From assembly GCA_021162305.1 (NCBI GenBank), contig JAGGYX010000057.1:1-13511 (forward strand): DNA of 13,511 nt, written 5' to 3'. Numbering within the stretch: position 1 is the first letter of the stretch; every line of letters begins with the position of its first letter. This document shows positions 1 to 7,055 of this stretch, in pieces. The DNA comes from Thermoplasmata archaeon. Its GTDB lineage: Archaea > Thermoplasmatota > E2 > UBA202 > JdFR-43. A program made the translations under genes and the position numbers. Under the pieces are notes generated by a model. It was not told the origin of the DNA. It searched no databases and saw only the letters and a list, made by a program, of their open reading frames with translations.

Positions 1-2
1 AT

Positions 3-179
3 ATAATTCCATCTTCAAACATTCTGGCAAAAGCAGATAAGGCTGGCATTCCGTTGATCTCTGTTCGCCCCGATACCTACACCATAGCAAGCAGGGTCGA
101 AAAGCTGCCTCGTCCGATAATGGCAGATGAGGAGGAAAAAATAGAAGAAATTAGAAAAAAGGCAGAGGTGAAGATATGA
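3..179 (+). CDS. C-terminal end of a DRTGG-domain / phosphotransacetylase-N-like protein (partial)
   Basis: This is an open frame entering from the left edge and ending at TGA 177-179; about 58 residues are visible. The stretch AGIPLISVRPDTYTIASRVE resembles the end of the DRTGG domain, in which a 'xGIPvilV..DTyt.A..ie' segment closes the fold. That domain occurs in the N-terminal, BioD-like P-loop part of phosphotransacetylases and in stand-alone archaeal proteins of the same COG. The last 20 residues are a charged helix rich in Glu and Lys. No catalytic residue lies in the visible part, so the activity cannot be read. The stop overlaps the next start as ATGA, so the two genes are co-transcribed. 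The family call rests on one short motif. Confidence 0.55.
   Translation: MIPSSNILAKADKAGIPLISVRPDTYTIASRVEKLPRPIMADEEEKIEEIRKKAEVKI
165..171 (+). promoter_or_regulatory. Shine-Dalgarno GAGGTGA for the 176 start
   Basis: GAGGTGA lies four bases before ATG 176. It is a seven-base match to the core archaeal SD and sits inside the end of the upstream gene. It fixes the start of the 299-residue protein and shows internal, leadered translation initiation. Confidence 0.75.
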
Positions 180-1075
180 GACTATATATCGGCTCATTTG
201 ATGAAGATGAAGTGAATGAGGTTGTCGAGGATTTGAGAAAAGCAGGAGTGAGAAGCGAGTTAAGACATGCTCTTAATATTGAGATTAGCGAAAAATATTA
301 TCTTGAGGGGAAAATAAGCGAGCTTAAAGAAAAATATAAGGAAAGGAAGAGAGTTATGAAAGTCATTGAAGGAATAGAAGACTATTTTGAAAAAGCTCGC
401 CAGATAATGAAAGATGGAATAGAAACAAAGGAATTTGAAGAGAATTTTTTGAATCTGGTTATCCCAGAGAGAAAAGAATTTGAAGAAATGAAAAAGGAAA
501 TGGAAAAAGAAAAAGATTTGGACAAAGCATATAGCGAGCTTTTAAAAAAATTTGGGGAGGAAAAAACAGATGAATTTATAGATGAAATTATGTATGAGTT
601 TAAACTCACATCTTTTTTCCATTCCTTGCTTGAGAAAAATGGTATTGAATATAGGGAAGGAAAAATGTATGGAAAGATTGCAGAAGACCCATATGTAAAA
701 ATATATCTTGAAGGAGATACTCCAAAAGATTTACCACATGAAATGAAGGTTTTTATCCATAAAAATGTTGATTTATATGCAAATCTGCTTGATGTCATAT
801 ATGAAACAAATAGAATAGAAAAGCTTGCTGAAGAAAAGAAAGAATATACGCCTTTACTTTTTGCAGCAACAATTGTCGCAAAAATAATGGATAAAATTCA
901 AAATAAAATGGAAGCGGAAGAGCTGATCCAGAAATCCATGCATTTTAAGGAAAATGGAGATGAAATAATATTATCAGAAGATGCAGTAAAAGAAATAATA
1001 AAAATGCTTGAAAAAGCGGAAATAATAAGAGTAAAGAAAGGAAAAGTTATATTGAAAGAAAGGAAAAAGAGGTAG
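176..1075 (+). CDS. Unrecognised charged helical protein (299 aa)
   Basis: I do not recognise this family. Residues 1-35 (MRLYIGSFDEDEVNEVVEDL onward) read as a short beta-alpha-beta unit. Residues 38-130 are very rich in Lys and Glu and likely form long helices or a coiled coil. Residues 145-180 (FFHSLLEKNGIEYREGKMYG) look like a small mixed domain with strands. Residues 225-250 are a helix containing small residues, and 265-299 form a helix plus two strands, similar in pattern to a winged-helix unit, ending in a basic tail. There is no signal peptide, membrane segment or cysteine cluster, so it is probably cytoplasmic. It overlaps the DRTGG-type gene by four bases, which suggests a shared pathway or complex. 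The start is well supported by the SD at 165-171. Function is unknown. Confidence 0.85.
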   Translation: MRLYIGSFDEDEVNEVVEDLRKAGVRSELRHALNIEISEKYYLEGKISELKEKYKERKRVMKVIEGIEDYFEKARQIMKDGIETKEFEENFLNLVIPERKEFEEMKKEMEKEKDLDKAYSELLKKFGEEKTDEFIDEIMYEFKLTSFFHSLLEKNGIEYREGKMYGKIAEDPYVKIYLEGDTPKDLPHEMKVFIHKNVDLYANLLDVIYETNRIEKLAEEKKEYTPLLFAATIVAKIMDKIQNKMEAEELIQKSMHFKENGDEIILSEDAVKEIIKMLEKAEIIRVKKGKVILKERKKR

Positions 1076-1081
1076 CGGCAT

Positions 1082-1094
1082 AAATAAATATAAA
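1082..1094 (+). promoter_or_regulatory. TATA-rich core promoter of the ABC transporter operon
   Basis: The 34-base gap after the 299-residue gene contains AAATAAATATAAA, centred 20-25 bases before GTG 1110. No SD lies between the box and the start, so a leaderless transcript starting at or near the GTG is inferred. Confidence 0.55.
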
Positions 1095-1109
1095 GGTTCT
1101 ATTAACAGT

Positions 1110-1811
1110 GTGCAAGCCGTCGTCATTGAAAATTTGAAAAAGAATTATGGAAAAATAAAAGCCGTTAAAGGGATTTCTTTTAATGTGAAAAAAGGAGAAA
1201 TATTTGGATTGATAGGACCAAATGGAGTTGGAAAAACAACCGTGCTACGAGTGCTTGCAACAATAATTAAAAAAAGTGATGGAAAAGCAAAAATATTCGG
1301 ATATGAAGTGGGAAAAGATGATGAAGCAATAAGAAAAATAATAAGCTATTTGCCTGAAGAAGCAGGAGCATATAAAAATATGAGGGGCATTGATTATCTG
1401 AAATTCATGTCCAATTTCTTTCAAAAAAGCGATGTTGATAAAGCAATAGAAATTGCAAATCTGGGAGAAAGAATCTATGATAAAATAGAAAGCTACAGCA
1501 AAGGTATGACACGCCGCCTGCTGGTGGCGCGAGCCCTCATGGCAATGCCAAAGCTTGCCATACTTGATGAGCCTACTTCTGGCTTGGATGTGGTGAATGC
1601 AAATGAGATAAGGAATATAATAAAAGAATACGCCGCCATGGGAACAACTTTTTTAATATCCTCACACAACATGCTTGAAGTTGAATATCTCTGCCATAGA
1701 ATTGCATTGATGAATAACGGCATCATAGTCGAGGAAGGAGAGCCAGAGAAGCTCATGGAAAAATATGACGCAAAGAATATTGAAGAGGTTTTCTTGAAGG
1801 TGATTAAATGA
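1110..1811 (+). CDS. ABC transporter ATP-binding protein (drug/Na+ exporter type)
   Basis: This is the ATPase subunit of an ABC-2 type exporter and would act on the cytoplasmic face with the permease encoded next. Motifs occur in order: Walker A GPNGVGKTT at residues 36-44, signature YSKGMTRR at 129-136, Walker B KLAILDEP at 148-155, D-loop SGLD at 157-160, and switch His186 in ISSHN. The Q-loop Gln position reads YLPEE (80-84), a Glu variant common in this exporter subfamily, and the signature is SKGMT rather than LSGGQ. At 233 residues it is a complete single domain. GTG at 1110 is chosen because it gives the usual beta-strand start and fits the TATA spacing; no SD is present. The final four bases overlap the permease start (ATGA). 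The substrate cannot be told from the sequence. Confidence 0.93.
   Translation: MQAVVIENLKKNYGKIKAVKGISFNVKKGEIFGLIGPNGVGKTTVLRVLATIIKKSDGKAKIFGYEVGKDDEAIRKIISYLPEEAGAYKNMRGIDYLKFMSNFFQKSDVDKAIEIANLGERIYDKIESYSKGMTRRLLVARALMAMPKLAILDEPTSGLDVVNANEIRNIIKEYAAMGTTFLISSHNMLEVEYLCHRIALMNNGIIVEEGEPEKLMEKYDAKNIEEVFLKVIK
1797..1803 (+). promoter_or_regulatory. Shine-Dalgarno AAGGTGA for the 1808 start
   Basis: AAGGTGA ends four bases before ATG 1808, within the coding end of the ATPase gene. It has the same spacing as the sites at 165-171 and 8001-8007. Confidence 0.7.
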
Positions 1812-2980
1812 GGCTTGCAGCATTGATATTTAAAGAGGTGAGGGAGCTTCTCACTCCTGCAACAATTCTGCCAGCAATATTCATGATGCTAGTTTTTGCT
1901 GGAATGGGAAACATGATTGGGGGCATGGAAAAAAAGGCTATGCAAAAGCCAAATGTGGAGATAATATCATATGATAACGGAAGCTATGCAAATTTTTATG
2001 TTAATGTGCTTGAAAAATATTGTGAGGAAGGTAAAAAAAATATTGCAACAATAATAATACCCCAAAACTTCTCTTATTCAATAGAAAAAGGAGGAGCAGC
2101 GGAAATAAAAATAAAATGGTTTTTGGAAGGGACTGGTATCTCTTCCTCGCCTTCAATTTCAAATTTAAGACATGCTATAACAATGGCAAATAAGGAGCTT
2201 GCTTCAAAAATTTTGAAGGAAAAAAACATGAATTCCTCTCTAATTTTTTCCCCCGTGCATTATACGGAAAAAAGCGTGATAAAAAATAAGGAAATAAATG
2301 CTCCTCCAGAAAAAATAATTTCTTTCTTTTCATCTCAGTCAATGAGTGTGCCGATAGTCATAATGATAATGATTGTAACTTCTGGAGGAATAGTTATTTC
2401 TTCAATGGGAATGGAAAAAGAAAATAAAACACTAGAAACTTTATTGACGCTTCCAATAAAAAGAAGTCACATTGTAACTGGGAAAATAGTTGGAGCGAGT
2501 GTTGTGGGCGTGGTTATAGCATCTCTCTATATGCTCGGATTGAGATATTATATTTCTTCATTTGGAATAGGAGAAAAGATTGAGGGGTTTAATTTGAGCG
2601 GAATTGATTATGCCCTTCTTTCCATCTCGTTGTTCCTATCTTTGCTTGCTGGCTTGTCTTTATGCATTGTGATTGGCTCATTTGCAAGAAACTATAAATC
2701 TGCTCAGGTTCTTTCATTGCCCGTTTCAATTCTTGCAATAGTTCCGATGTTTTTGCTAATGTTTCAGGATTTCTTTTCAATGGATTTGCCATTGAAGATA
2801 TTGATTTTTATGATTCCATTTTCTCACCCAATGATGGCTCCTTCATTGCTTTTGTTGAAGGAATATTCTTGGATTATATATGGCATAGCATATTCTGCTT
2901 TATTCTCGAGCATTTGCATTTTAATTGCCACATGGATATTTAAAACAGATTTGTTGATAACAGGAAGGATTAGAAAATGA
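1808..2980 (+). CDS. ABC-2 type transporter permease
   Basis: This is the membrane subunit partnering the ATPase just upstream. The layout is that of the NatB/ABC2_membrane_3 group: a first membrane segment at about residues 17-37, a soluble outer domain of some 140 residues (about 40-178), then membrane segments near 181-200, 226-246, 267-290, 298-319, 328-347 and 354-376. The diagnostic cytoplasmic stretch EKENKTLETLLTLPIKRSHI starts at residue 203, between the second and third segments. At 390 residues it is full length. It is joined by ATGA overlaps on both sides, to the ATPase and to the methyltransferase. It likely exports a small molecule or ion; the substrate is unknown. Confidence 0.92.
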   Translation: MRLAALIFKEVRELLTPATILPAIFMMLVFAGMGNMIGGMEKKAMQKPNVEIISYDNGSYANFYVNVLEKYCEEGKKNIATIIIPQNFSYSIEKGGAAEIKIKWFLEGTGISSSPSISNLRHAITMANKELASKILKEKNMNSSLIFSPVHYTEKSVIKNKEINAPPEKIISFFSSQSMSVPIVIMIMIVTSGGIVISSMGMEKENKTLETLLTLPIKRSHIVTGKIVGASVVGVVIASLYMLGLRYYISSFGIGEKIEGFNLSGIDYALLSISLFLSLLAGLSLCIVIGSFARNYKSAQVLSLPVSILAIVPMFLLMFQDFFSMDLPLKILIFMIPFSHPMMAPSLLLLKEYSWIIYGIAYSALFSSICILIATWIFKTDLLITGRIRK

Positions 2981-3612
2981 GGGAATGGGAAAAAATTGCA
3001 GAAAGTTTTGATGAAACAAGAAGATATGCATGGAAAGAGTGCATAGACTTCATTGAAAATGCAGAAGGAATGGGAATCGATATTGGTTGCGGAAATGGAA
3101 GACATTTGAAACTGATGGAAAATAGAGGAATGGCAGCGGGCATTGACATAGCATTCAATATGCTTTTAATTGCAAAGAAAAAAAGCAATGCATTACTTGT
3201 TCAAGCTGATGCAATTCATTTACCATTTCCTTCACACATTTTTGATTACGCTCTTTTTATTGCTGCCCTCCACAACATAAAAGGAAGGGAGAATAGGATA
3301 AAAGCATTGAAGGAAATGAATAGGGTTCTTAAAAAAAATGGCACTGCAATCATCTCAGTATGGTCAAAGTGGCAGGATAGATGGCGGCGCCATTTCATGC
3401 TCCAAGCATTATATAAATGGAGAGAGTTTGGGGACATATACATTCCGTGGAAGCGTGGCGAACATGTGGAGAGATTTTATCATTTGTATGGTATGCGTGA
3501 GCTAAAAAAAGATGTTAAAAAAGCTGGTTTTGAAATAATAAAAGCATGGAGTGTTAAAAAAGTATCAAAGAAGCATGCTGATAATCATTTCATAATAGTA
3601 AGGAAGATTTGA
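2977..3612 (+). CDS. Trm9/ALKBH8-like tRNA wobble-uridine carboxymethyl methyltransferase
   Basis: This is a class I SAM-dependent methyltransferase. SAM-binding motif I is DIGCGNG at residues 35-41, with an acidic motif II at Asp57 in GID. Beyond the generic fold, several stretches match eukaryotic Trm9 and the ALKBH8 methyltransferase domain: an N-terminal WEKIAESFDETRRYAW, the LHN block at 98-100, VWSKWQD at 128-134, D153-IYIPW, the diagnostic FYHLYGMREL at 167-176, and a closing DNHFIIV. Trm9 methylates the carboxyl of 5-carboxymethyluridine at the wobble position, downstream of Elp3, usually with Trm112 as partner. The comparison is from memory of the yeast protein, and the archaeal substrate is inferred. 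It overlaps the permease by ATGA with only a weak SD (AGGAAGGAT, 2962-2970). It ends two bases from the convergent gene's stop. Confidence 0.78.
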   Translation: MREWEKIAESFDETRRYAWKECIDFIENAEGMGIDIGCGNGRHLKLMENRGMAAGIDIAFNMLLIAKKKSNALLVQADAIHLPFPSHIFDYALFIAALHNIKGRENRIKALKEMNRVLKKNGTAIISVWSKWQDRWRRHFMLQALYKWREFGDIYIPWKRGEHVERFYHLYGMRELKKDVKKAGFEIIKAWSVKKVSKKHADNHFIIVRKI

Positions 3613-3614
3613 AA

Positions 3615-5822
3615 TTATGGTAGAGGAATCTTCAACAAAAGTGAAAGTTCCCAAATCCATTTCCCATCAGAAAATAAAGCATTTCCTTCTCTTCCTATCT
3701 CTGCCTTCATTACTAATTTAGCTATTTCTTTATTTTCACGGTATATTCTCCACTCTAAAATTGCATTCACCCCATAATACATCTGCGTATTTTCTAATGC
3801 CCTTCTAATATGTCCTTCAGCAATGTCCTTCAAATCTGGAAATACCTTCAAATTAAAAAATGGGTGAATATGAAACTCTACATTTTTCCCTTTCTTTTTT
3901 CCTTCATATTCTTTTTTCATATCAAATTTTCTTTTATTGACTTCTTCGCCTTTTTTGAAAATAAATTTTTTTAAAGCCTCCATAACAAATTTTTCTGTAA
4001 GAGATAAAAATTCTTTTTGAACTCCTTCCTTTTCCAGTAATTCTTCGTCAAACTCCGGGTATTTTTCCATTATTTTTTTCTTCGCTTTTTTTATAGCAGG
4101 AATCACGTGTTCATCCCACAGTTTTTCAAAACCCTTTTTAGTTCCATGTTTTACATTTTCAACCACATATTCCGTTACTTTTCCAGCTCCATGTAATTTC
4201 ACCATTTCTGGCTCATATGTTAGCTTTGTAGGTTTATCAAATGGTATTAAAAGAAGTGTTTCTGCTTCTTTTTCATCTGGTTTTAAAATATCTTCCAGTT
4301 TAAATTTGAATAATTCTTCCGGTTTTGTCTCCTCTTCCTTTTCTTCTTTCTCTCTCCTTATTCCAAGAACATCTTCCAACGCGGGCATTGGAGGCAACTC
4401 ATGCTTTCTGCATGTCGGGAATATGCCAGGATGATTTTGAGGTGGTGGGCTGCTGTCAAAAAGTCTTCTCAGATTGAAATCTGGATAGCCTTCGTCTCTT
4501 TTTTCGCCTTCTCCAAATACAAGTTTATCCAAAGATGATGCTTCTCCATCAATCTCAAAAGCATGTGGAAGTCTGAAAACATACAACAATACATCATCAC
4601 ATTCCTTGCCAGTATACGCAAAAACCTGTTTTACTCCTGTTTCTCCAAAACTTACTACAAATGTTGAGCCTTCGCCAGATGAAACGCTCTGGTATTGTTC
4701 ACCTTCTATTTTCCATTTTATTTTATCCTCGTGTCCAGGAGGTTCTGTTACAGCTCTAAAAATAATTTCATCTCCCGCCTCATATATGGAATTGTCGAGA
4801 GGTTCAATTATTTTTACTTTAATTCTTTTCTTTTGATATGCAAAATAGGCGCCCATTGACGCCAGTGAAGCAATCAATAATGCAATTATCAAAAGCCATG
4901 TGCTGCTCTTTTTCTCAATGTTTAAAGCATTTATAAAAGTGTATTTATTTCCGTCAGGATTTATGACTGTGATATTTATGTTTTTATCTTTTCCACTTGC
5001 ATAAACATTTGCTATGATGGTCTCATTATCTATGAACCATAAATTCTTCAATTGTATTTTGGGCGAAGATATAAAAATGGTTGCATTTCTCTGAAAATTT
5101 CTTCCTTTTATTGTTAGATTTGTTGATTGCCCTGCAAATATTTTTTGCGGCTCAACATATAAAATTATTGGTTTTGCATAGACAACGATGTTTATTGATG
5201 TAAAATTTTCAGCTTCTTTATCGTCTCTAACAATCAATTTTGCCGTATAATTTCCTCTCTTACTGTAAACATAATGTATTTCTTCTGGCAGCATATCAGA
5301 ACCAAAAAATTCTGGAATGTCGTCTCCATCTGCATCAAATTCCCATGAAGTAATATTTCCATCTGCATCGCTTGCCCACAGGAAGAATGTCACATTAAAT
5401 GGAGCATTTCCAGAAGTGCTGTTTGCTTCAATTCCACATTCTGGAGGAATATTGGAAATTTCTGGCATTGTTGTAAATTCCCATATTTCCGATACATTTG
5501 CTTCTTCTCCATCATTCGATATTGCATACCAATAGTATGTTTTATTATATTCAAGATAAAGTGGTCCAATTTTTGCAATGCTATCGTTTGAAACAATAAC
5601 GCTTCCAATCAAAATTTCATTTGACCAGTAAAATGTAACATTTAGAATTTGGCTGTCTTCATCTCTCACATAACAGCTTAAATTTACAATCACTGGAACA
5701 TTTTTTGCACCATTTTCTGGATATACATTAATTGGTTTATCAGGAGCAATTGCCATTGAAACATCCACTAAAGTAATAAATAAAAAAGATGATAGAATGC
5801 AGAAACAATACTTTCCATTCAT
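3615..5822 (-). CDS. Receptor-like one-pass membrane protein with Ig/PKD/TIG-like ectodomain and unknown cytoplasmic domain
   Basis: Residues 1-24 are a signal peptide. The outer part holds a bacterial Ig/FN3-like domain (about 27-118), a PKD-like domain (about 127-215; WEFDADGDD at 160-168, then YVYSKRGNYTAKL) and an IPT/TIG-like domain (about 218-302). One membrane helix spans about 308-328, followed by KKRIKVK, which places the C-terminus inside. The remaining 400 residues comprise another Ig-like beta domain (about 335-416), a Pro-rich and Glu/Lys-rich linker (about 430-515), a helical charged region (about 545-645) and a final alpha/beta region (about 645-735). I do not recognise the last two. 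Fourteen N-X-S/T sequons fall before the membrane helix and none after it. It could be a surface sensor or an anchoring protein; no enzymatic motif is visible. ATG 5822 follows GAGGAG at only two bases. Confidence 0.85.
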   Translation of the reverse strand: MNGKYCFCILSSFLFITLVDVSMAIAPDKPINVYPENGAKNVPVIVNLSCYVRDEDSQILNVTFYWSNEILIGSVIVSNDSIAKIGPLYLEYNKTYYWYAISNDGEEANVSEIWEFTTMPEISNIPPECGIEANSTSGNAPFNVTFFLWASDADGNITSWEFDADGDDIPEFFGSDMLPEEIHYVYSKRGNYTAKLIVRDDKEAENFTSINIVVYAKPIILYVEPQKIFAGQSTNLTIKGRNFQRNATIFISSPKIQLKNLWFIDNETIIANVYASGKDKNINITVINPDGNKYTFINALNIEKKSSTWLLIIALLIASLASMGAYFAYQKKRIKVKIIEPLDNSIYEAGDEIIFRAVTEPPGHEDKIKWKIEGEQYQSVSSGEGSTFVVSFGETGVKQVFAYTGKECDDVLLYVFRLPHAFEIDGEASSLDKLVFGEGEKRDEGYPDFNLRRLFDSSPPPQNHPGIFPTCRKHELPPMPALEDVLGIRREKEEKEEETKPEELFKFKLEDILKPDEKEAETLLLIPFDKPTKLTYEPEMVKLHGAGKVTEYVVENVKHGTKKGFEKLWDEHVIPAIKKAKKKIMEKYPEFDEELLEKEGVQKEFLSLTEKFVMEALKKFIFKKGEEVNKRKFDMKKEYEGKKKGKNVEFHIHPFFNLKVFPDLKDIAEGHIRRALENTQMYYGVNAILEWRIYRENKEIAKLVMKAEIGREGNALFSDGKWIWELSLLLKIPLP

Positions 5823-5848
5823 CTCTCCTCAAAAAAATTAATGGAAAC

Positions 5849-5856
5849 TATATAAA
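5849..5856 (-). promoter_or_regulatory. TATA box TTTATATA upstream of the 735-aa membrane protein
   Basis: TTTATATA on the minus strand is centred about 30 bases before ATG 5822. Transcription would start near 5826, leaving a leader of only a few bases. It lies in the 50-base gap after radB, so this gene has its own promoter. Confidence 0.6.
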
Positions 5857-5872
5857 TAATTTATGATGAATT

Positions 5873-6517
5873 TTATTCTATTCCATCCTGTGTAATATAA
5901 AATTTCACTCTTTTTCCTTCTGGAATGCTTCTATGCTTTATCACTGTTGCAAATCTTACTTCTTTTCCATTTTCTTTTCCGTTTCTTTCAATCATTATTA
6001 TTGTTTTTGCAATGTGGTCCATGCTCCTCCCTGCAAATGGCTTCACTTCATCGCCTGCTGAATAAACCTGGCTTGTTATTATAACTGGAATTTTTTTCTT
6101 TCTCGCTGCAATTTGAAGCGTAACCAACTGCTTGGTTAAAGAGCGTGTGGCAAGGCTTTCATCTTCCATTTCAAGGCGGTAAAACAAATTTATGCTGTCT
6201 ACAATAATCATTCCCGCATCTATTTTCGTTGCTTTCTCCACCATTTCTTCCTGCTCTTTTAATGAAAATGGAAAGAAAAATAAAATTTTTTCAAGCTTTT
6301 TCTTATCTTTAAATATTTGCAGCAATCTCTCCTTTGATATTCCTTCTGTATCAATATAGACTACTTTTTTCCCTTCTTCAATGCATTGCTTGGCAGCCTG
6401 AATGCATATGTTTGTCTTGCCTGTGCCGCCCTCGCCGTATATTTCTGTTACTATTCCCTTTTCAATTCCTCCTCCAAGCAATTCATCGAGGGAACATTTC
6501 AATGGTAGCTTTTCCAC
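5873..6517 (-). CDS. radB: DNA repair and recombination protein RadB
   Basis: RadB is the euryarchaeal RecA/Rad51/RadA paralog that lacks the N-terminal helix-hairpin-helix domain and acts as an accessory to RadA in recombination. The protein is 214 residues, the usual RadB size. It begins directly with LDELLGGGIEKGIVTEIYG, and Walker A is GEGGTGKT at 28-35. A YIDTEG strand at 54-59 and Walker B GMIIVDS at 102-108 follow. The ITSQVYSAG stretch at 147-155 is typical of the family, as is RSMDHIAKTIIMIER at 164-178. The GTG at 6517 is the likely start, three bases after the DUF429 stop, with no clear SD; translation probably depends on the upstream gene. There is no sign of damage to the ATPase motifs. 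Confidence 0.92.
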   Translation of the reverse strand: MEKLPLKCSLDELLGGGIEKGIVTEIYGEGGTGKTNICIQAAKQCIEEGKKVVYIDTEGISKERLLQIFKDKKKLEKILFFFPFSLKEQEEMVEKATKIDAGMIIVDSINLFYRLEMEDESLATRSLTKQLVTLQIAARKKKIPVIITSQVYSAGDEVKPFAGRSMDHIAKTIIMIERNGKENGKEVRFATVIKHRSIPEGKRVKFYITQDGIE

Positions 6518-6520
6518 ATG

Positions 6521-7024
6521 CTAATCTATTTTCGGGATAATAATCTTTTCTTTATTACCCACTTCAATTGTCAATCCTTTTTTATAAAGATAGCCTGTAT
6601 AGGCAGCTAAATAGGCATCAAGCTCATGCTTATTTGAAGGCTCTATATTCAATTTCTCTGCCATTTTTCTATAATCTTTATCATATATGCCCAAAATTTT
6701 TGCACTTGCTGTAGGAAAAACTTCTATGGTAATGGCATTAAGCCTTTCAATAATTTTTATTGCTCTTGTGGTCAGCATTCTCATGCCCGGAAGTGTGGGT
6801 GGCATCGCTCCATATTTCTTCAATATTCTATCTGCCTCTCTTATTCTAATTTCTTTCATTAATGGGGCATCAATTGCAACAATCTCTACTTTATTTTCAT
6901 TTATTGCATCTATTATTTCCTCATCCTCATATAAGGTAAGGAGCTTATAGTTATTCCTGCTTTTTAGCAGGCAAATTCCAGTGGGATTTTTTGGTTTTGC
7001 AGCCAAGTCAACGCCGGCAATCAC
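6521..7024 (-). CDS. DUF429 predicted nuclease (RNase H fold)
   Basis: This matches the DUF429/COG2410 family of predicted RNase H-fold nucleases. The pattern is IAGVDLA with Asp6 on the first strand, VAIDAPL with Asp52, the family hallmark IEVFPTASA with Glu101, and HELDAYLAA with Asp136. These four acidic residues could coordinate catalytic metals. The TLPGMRMLTTRA segment at 77-88 is also typical. At 167 residues it is full length and cytoplasmic. GTG 7024 is preceded by no SD but by TATA-like sequence on the minus strand at 7041-7052. radB follows three bases after the stop, so the two are probably one transcript and may both act on nucleic acid. The biological substrate is not established for the family. 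Confidence 0.82.
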   Translation of the reverse strand: MIAGVDLAAKPKNPTGICLLKSRNNYKLLTLYEDEEIIDAINENKVEIVAIDAPLMKEIRIREADRILKKYGAMPPTLPGMRMLTTRAIKIIERLNAITIEVFPTASAKILGIYDKDYRKMAEKLNIEPSNKHELDAYLAAYTGYLYKKGLTIEVGNKEKIIIPKID

Positions 7025-7034
7025 AAATATATAA
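7025..7034 (+). promoter_or_regulatory. TATA box AAATATATAA for the 7056 methyltransferase
   Basis: The box is centred about 26 bases before ATG 7056, with no SD before the start, so a leaderless mRNA is inferred. It directly abuts the GTG of the divergent DUF429 gene. Confidence 0.6.
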
Positions 7035-7040
7035 GCGTAT

Positions 7041-7052
7041 TTTTATTTAATT
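7041..7052 (-). promoter_or_regulatory. TATA-like box AATTAAATAAAA for the DUF429-radB operon
   Basis: Read on the minus strand, the A/T-only segment is centred about 23 bases before GTG 7024. It sits between the plus-strand TATA box and the methyltransferase ATG, so the two promoters are interlocked. Confidence 0.5.
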
Positions 7053-7055
7053 TTC

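Noticed and set aside
382..798. Minus-strand open frame of 138 codons
   Set aside because: It is Ser/Phe-rich as expected for the complement of a Lys/Glu-rich gene, and the plus-strand gene has a clear SD and operon context.
3328..3340. A-rich run in the Trm9-like gene as a slippery site
   Set aside because: A-runs are frequent throughout this AT-rich window and the reading frame continues through the conserved C-terminal motifs.
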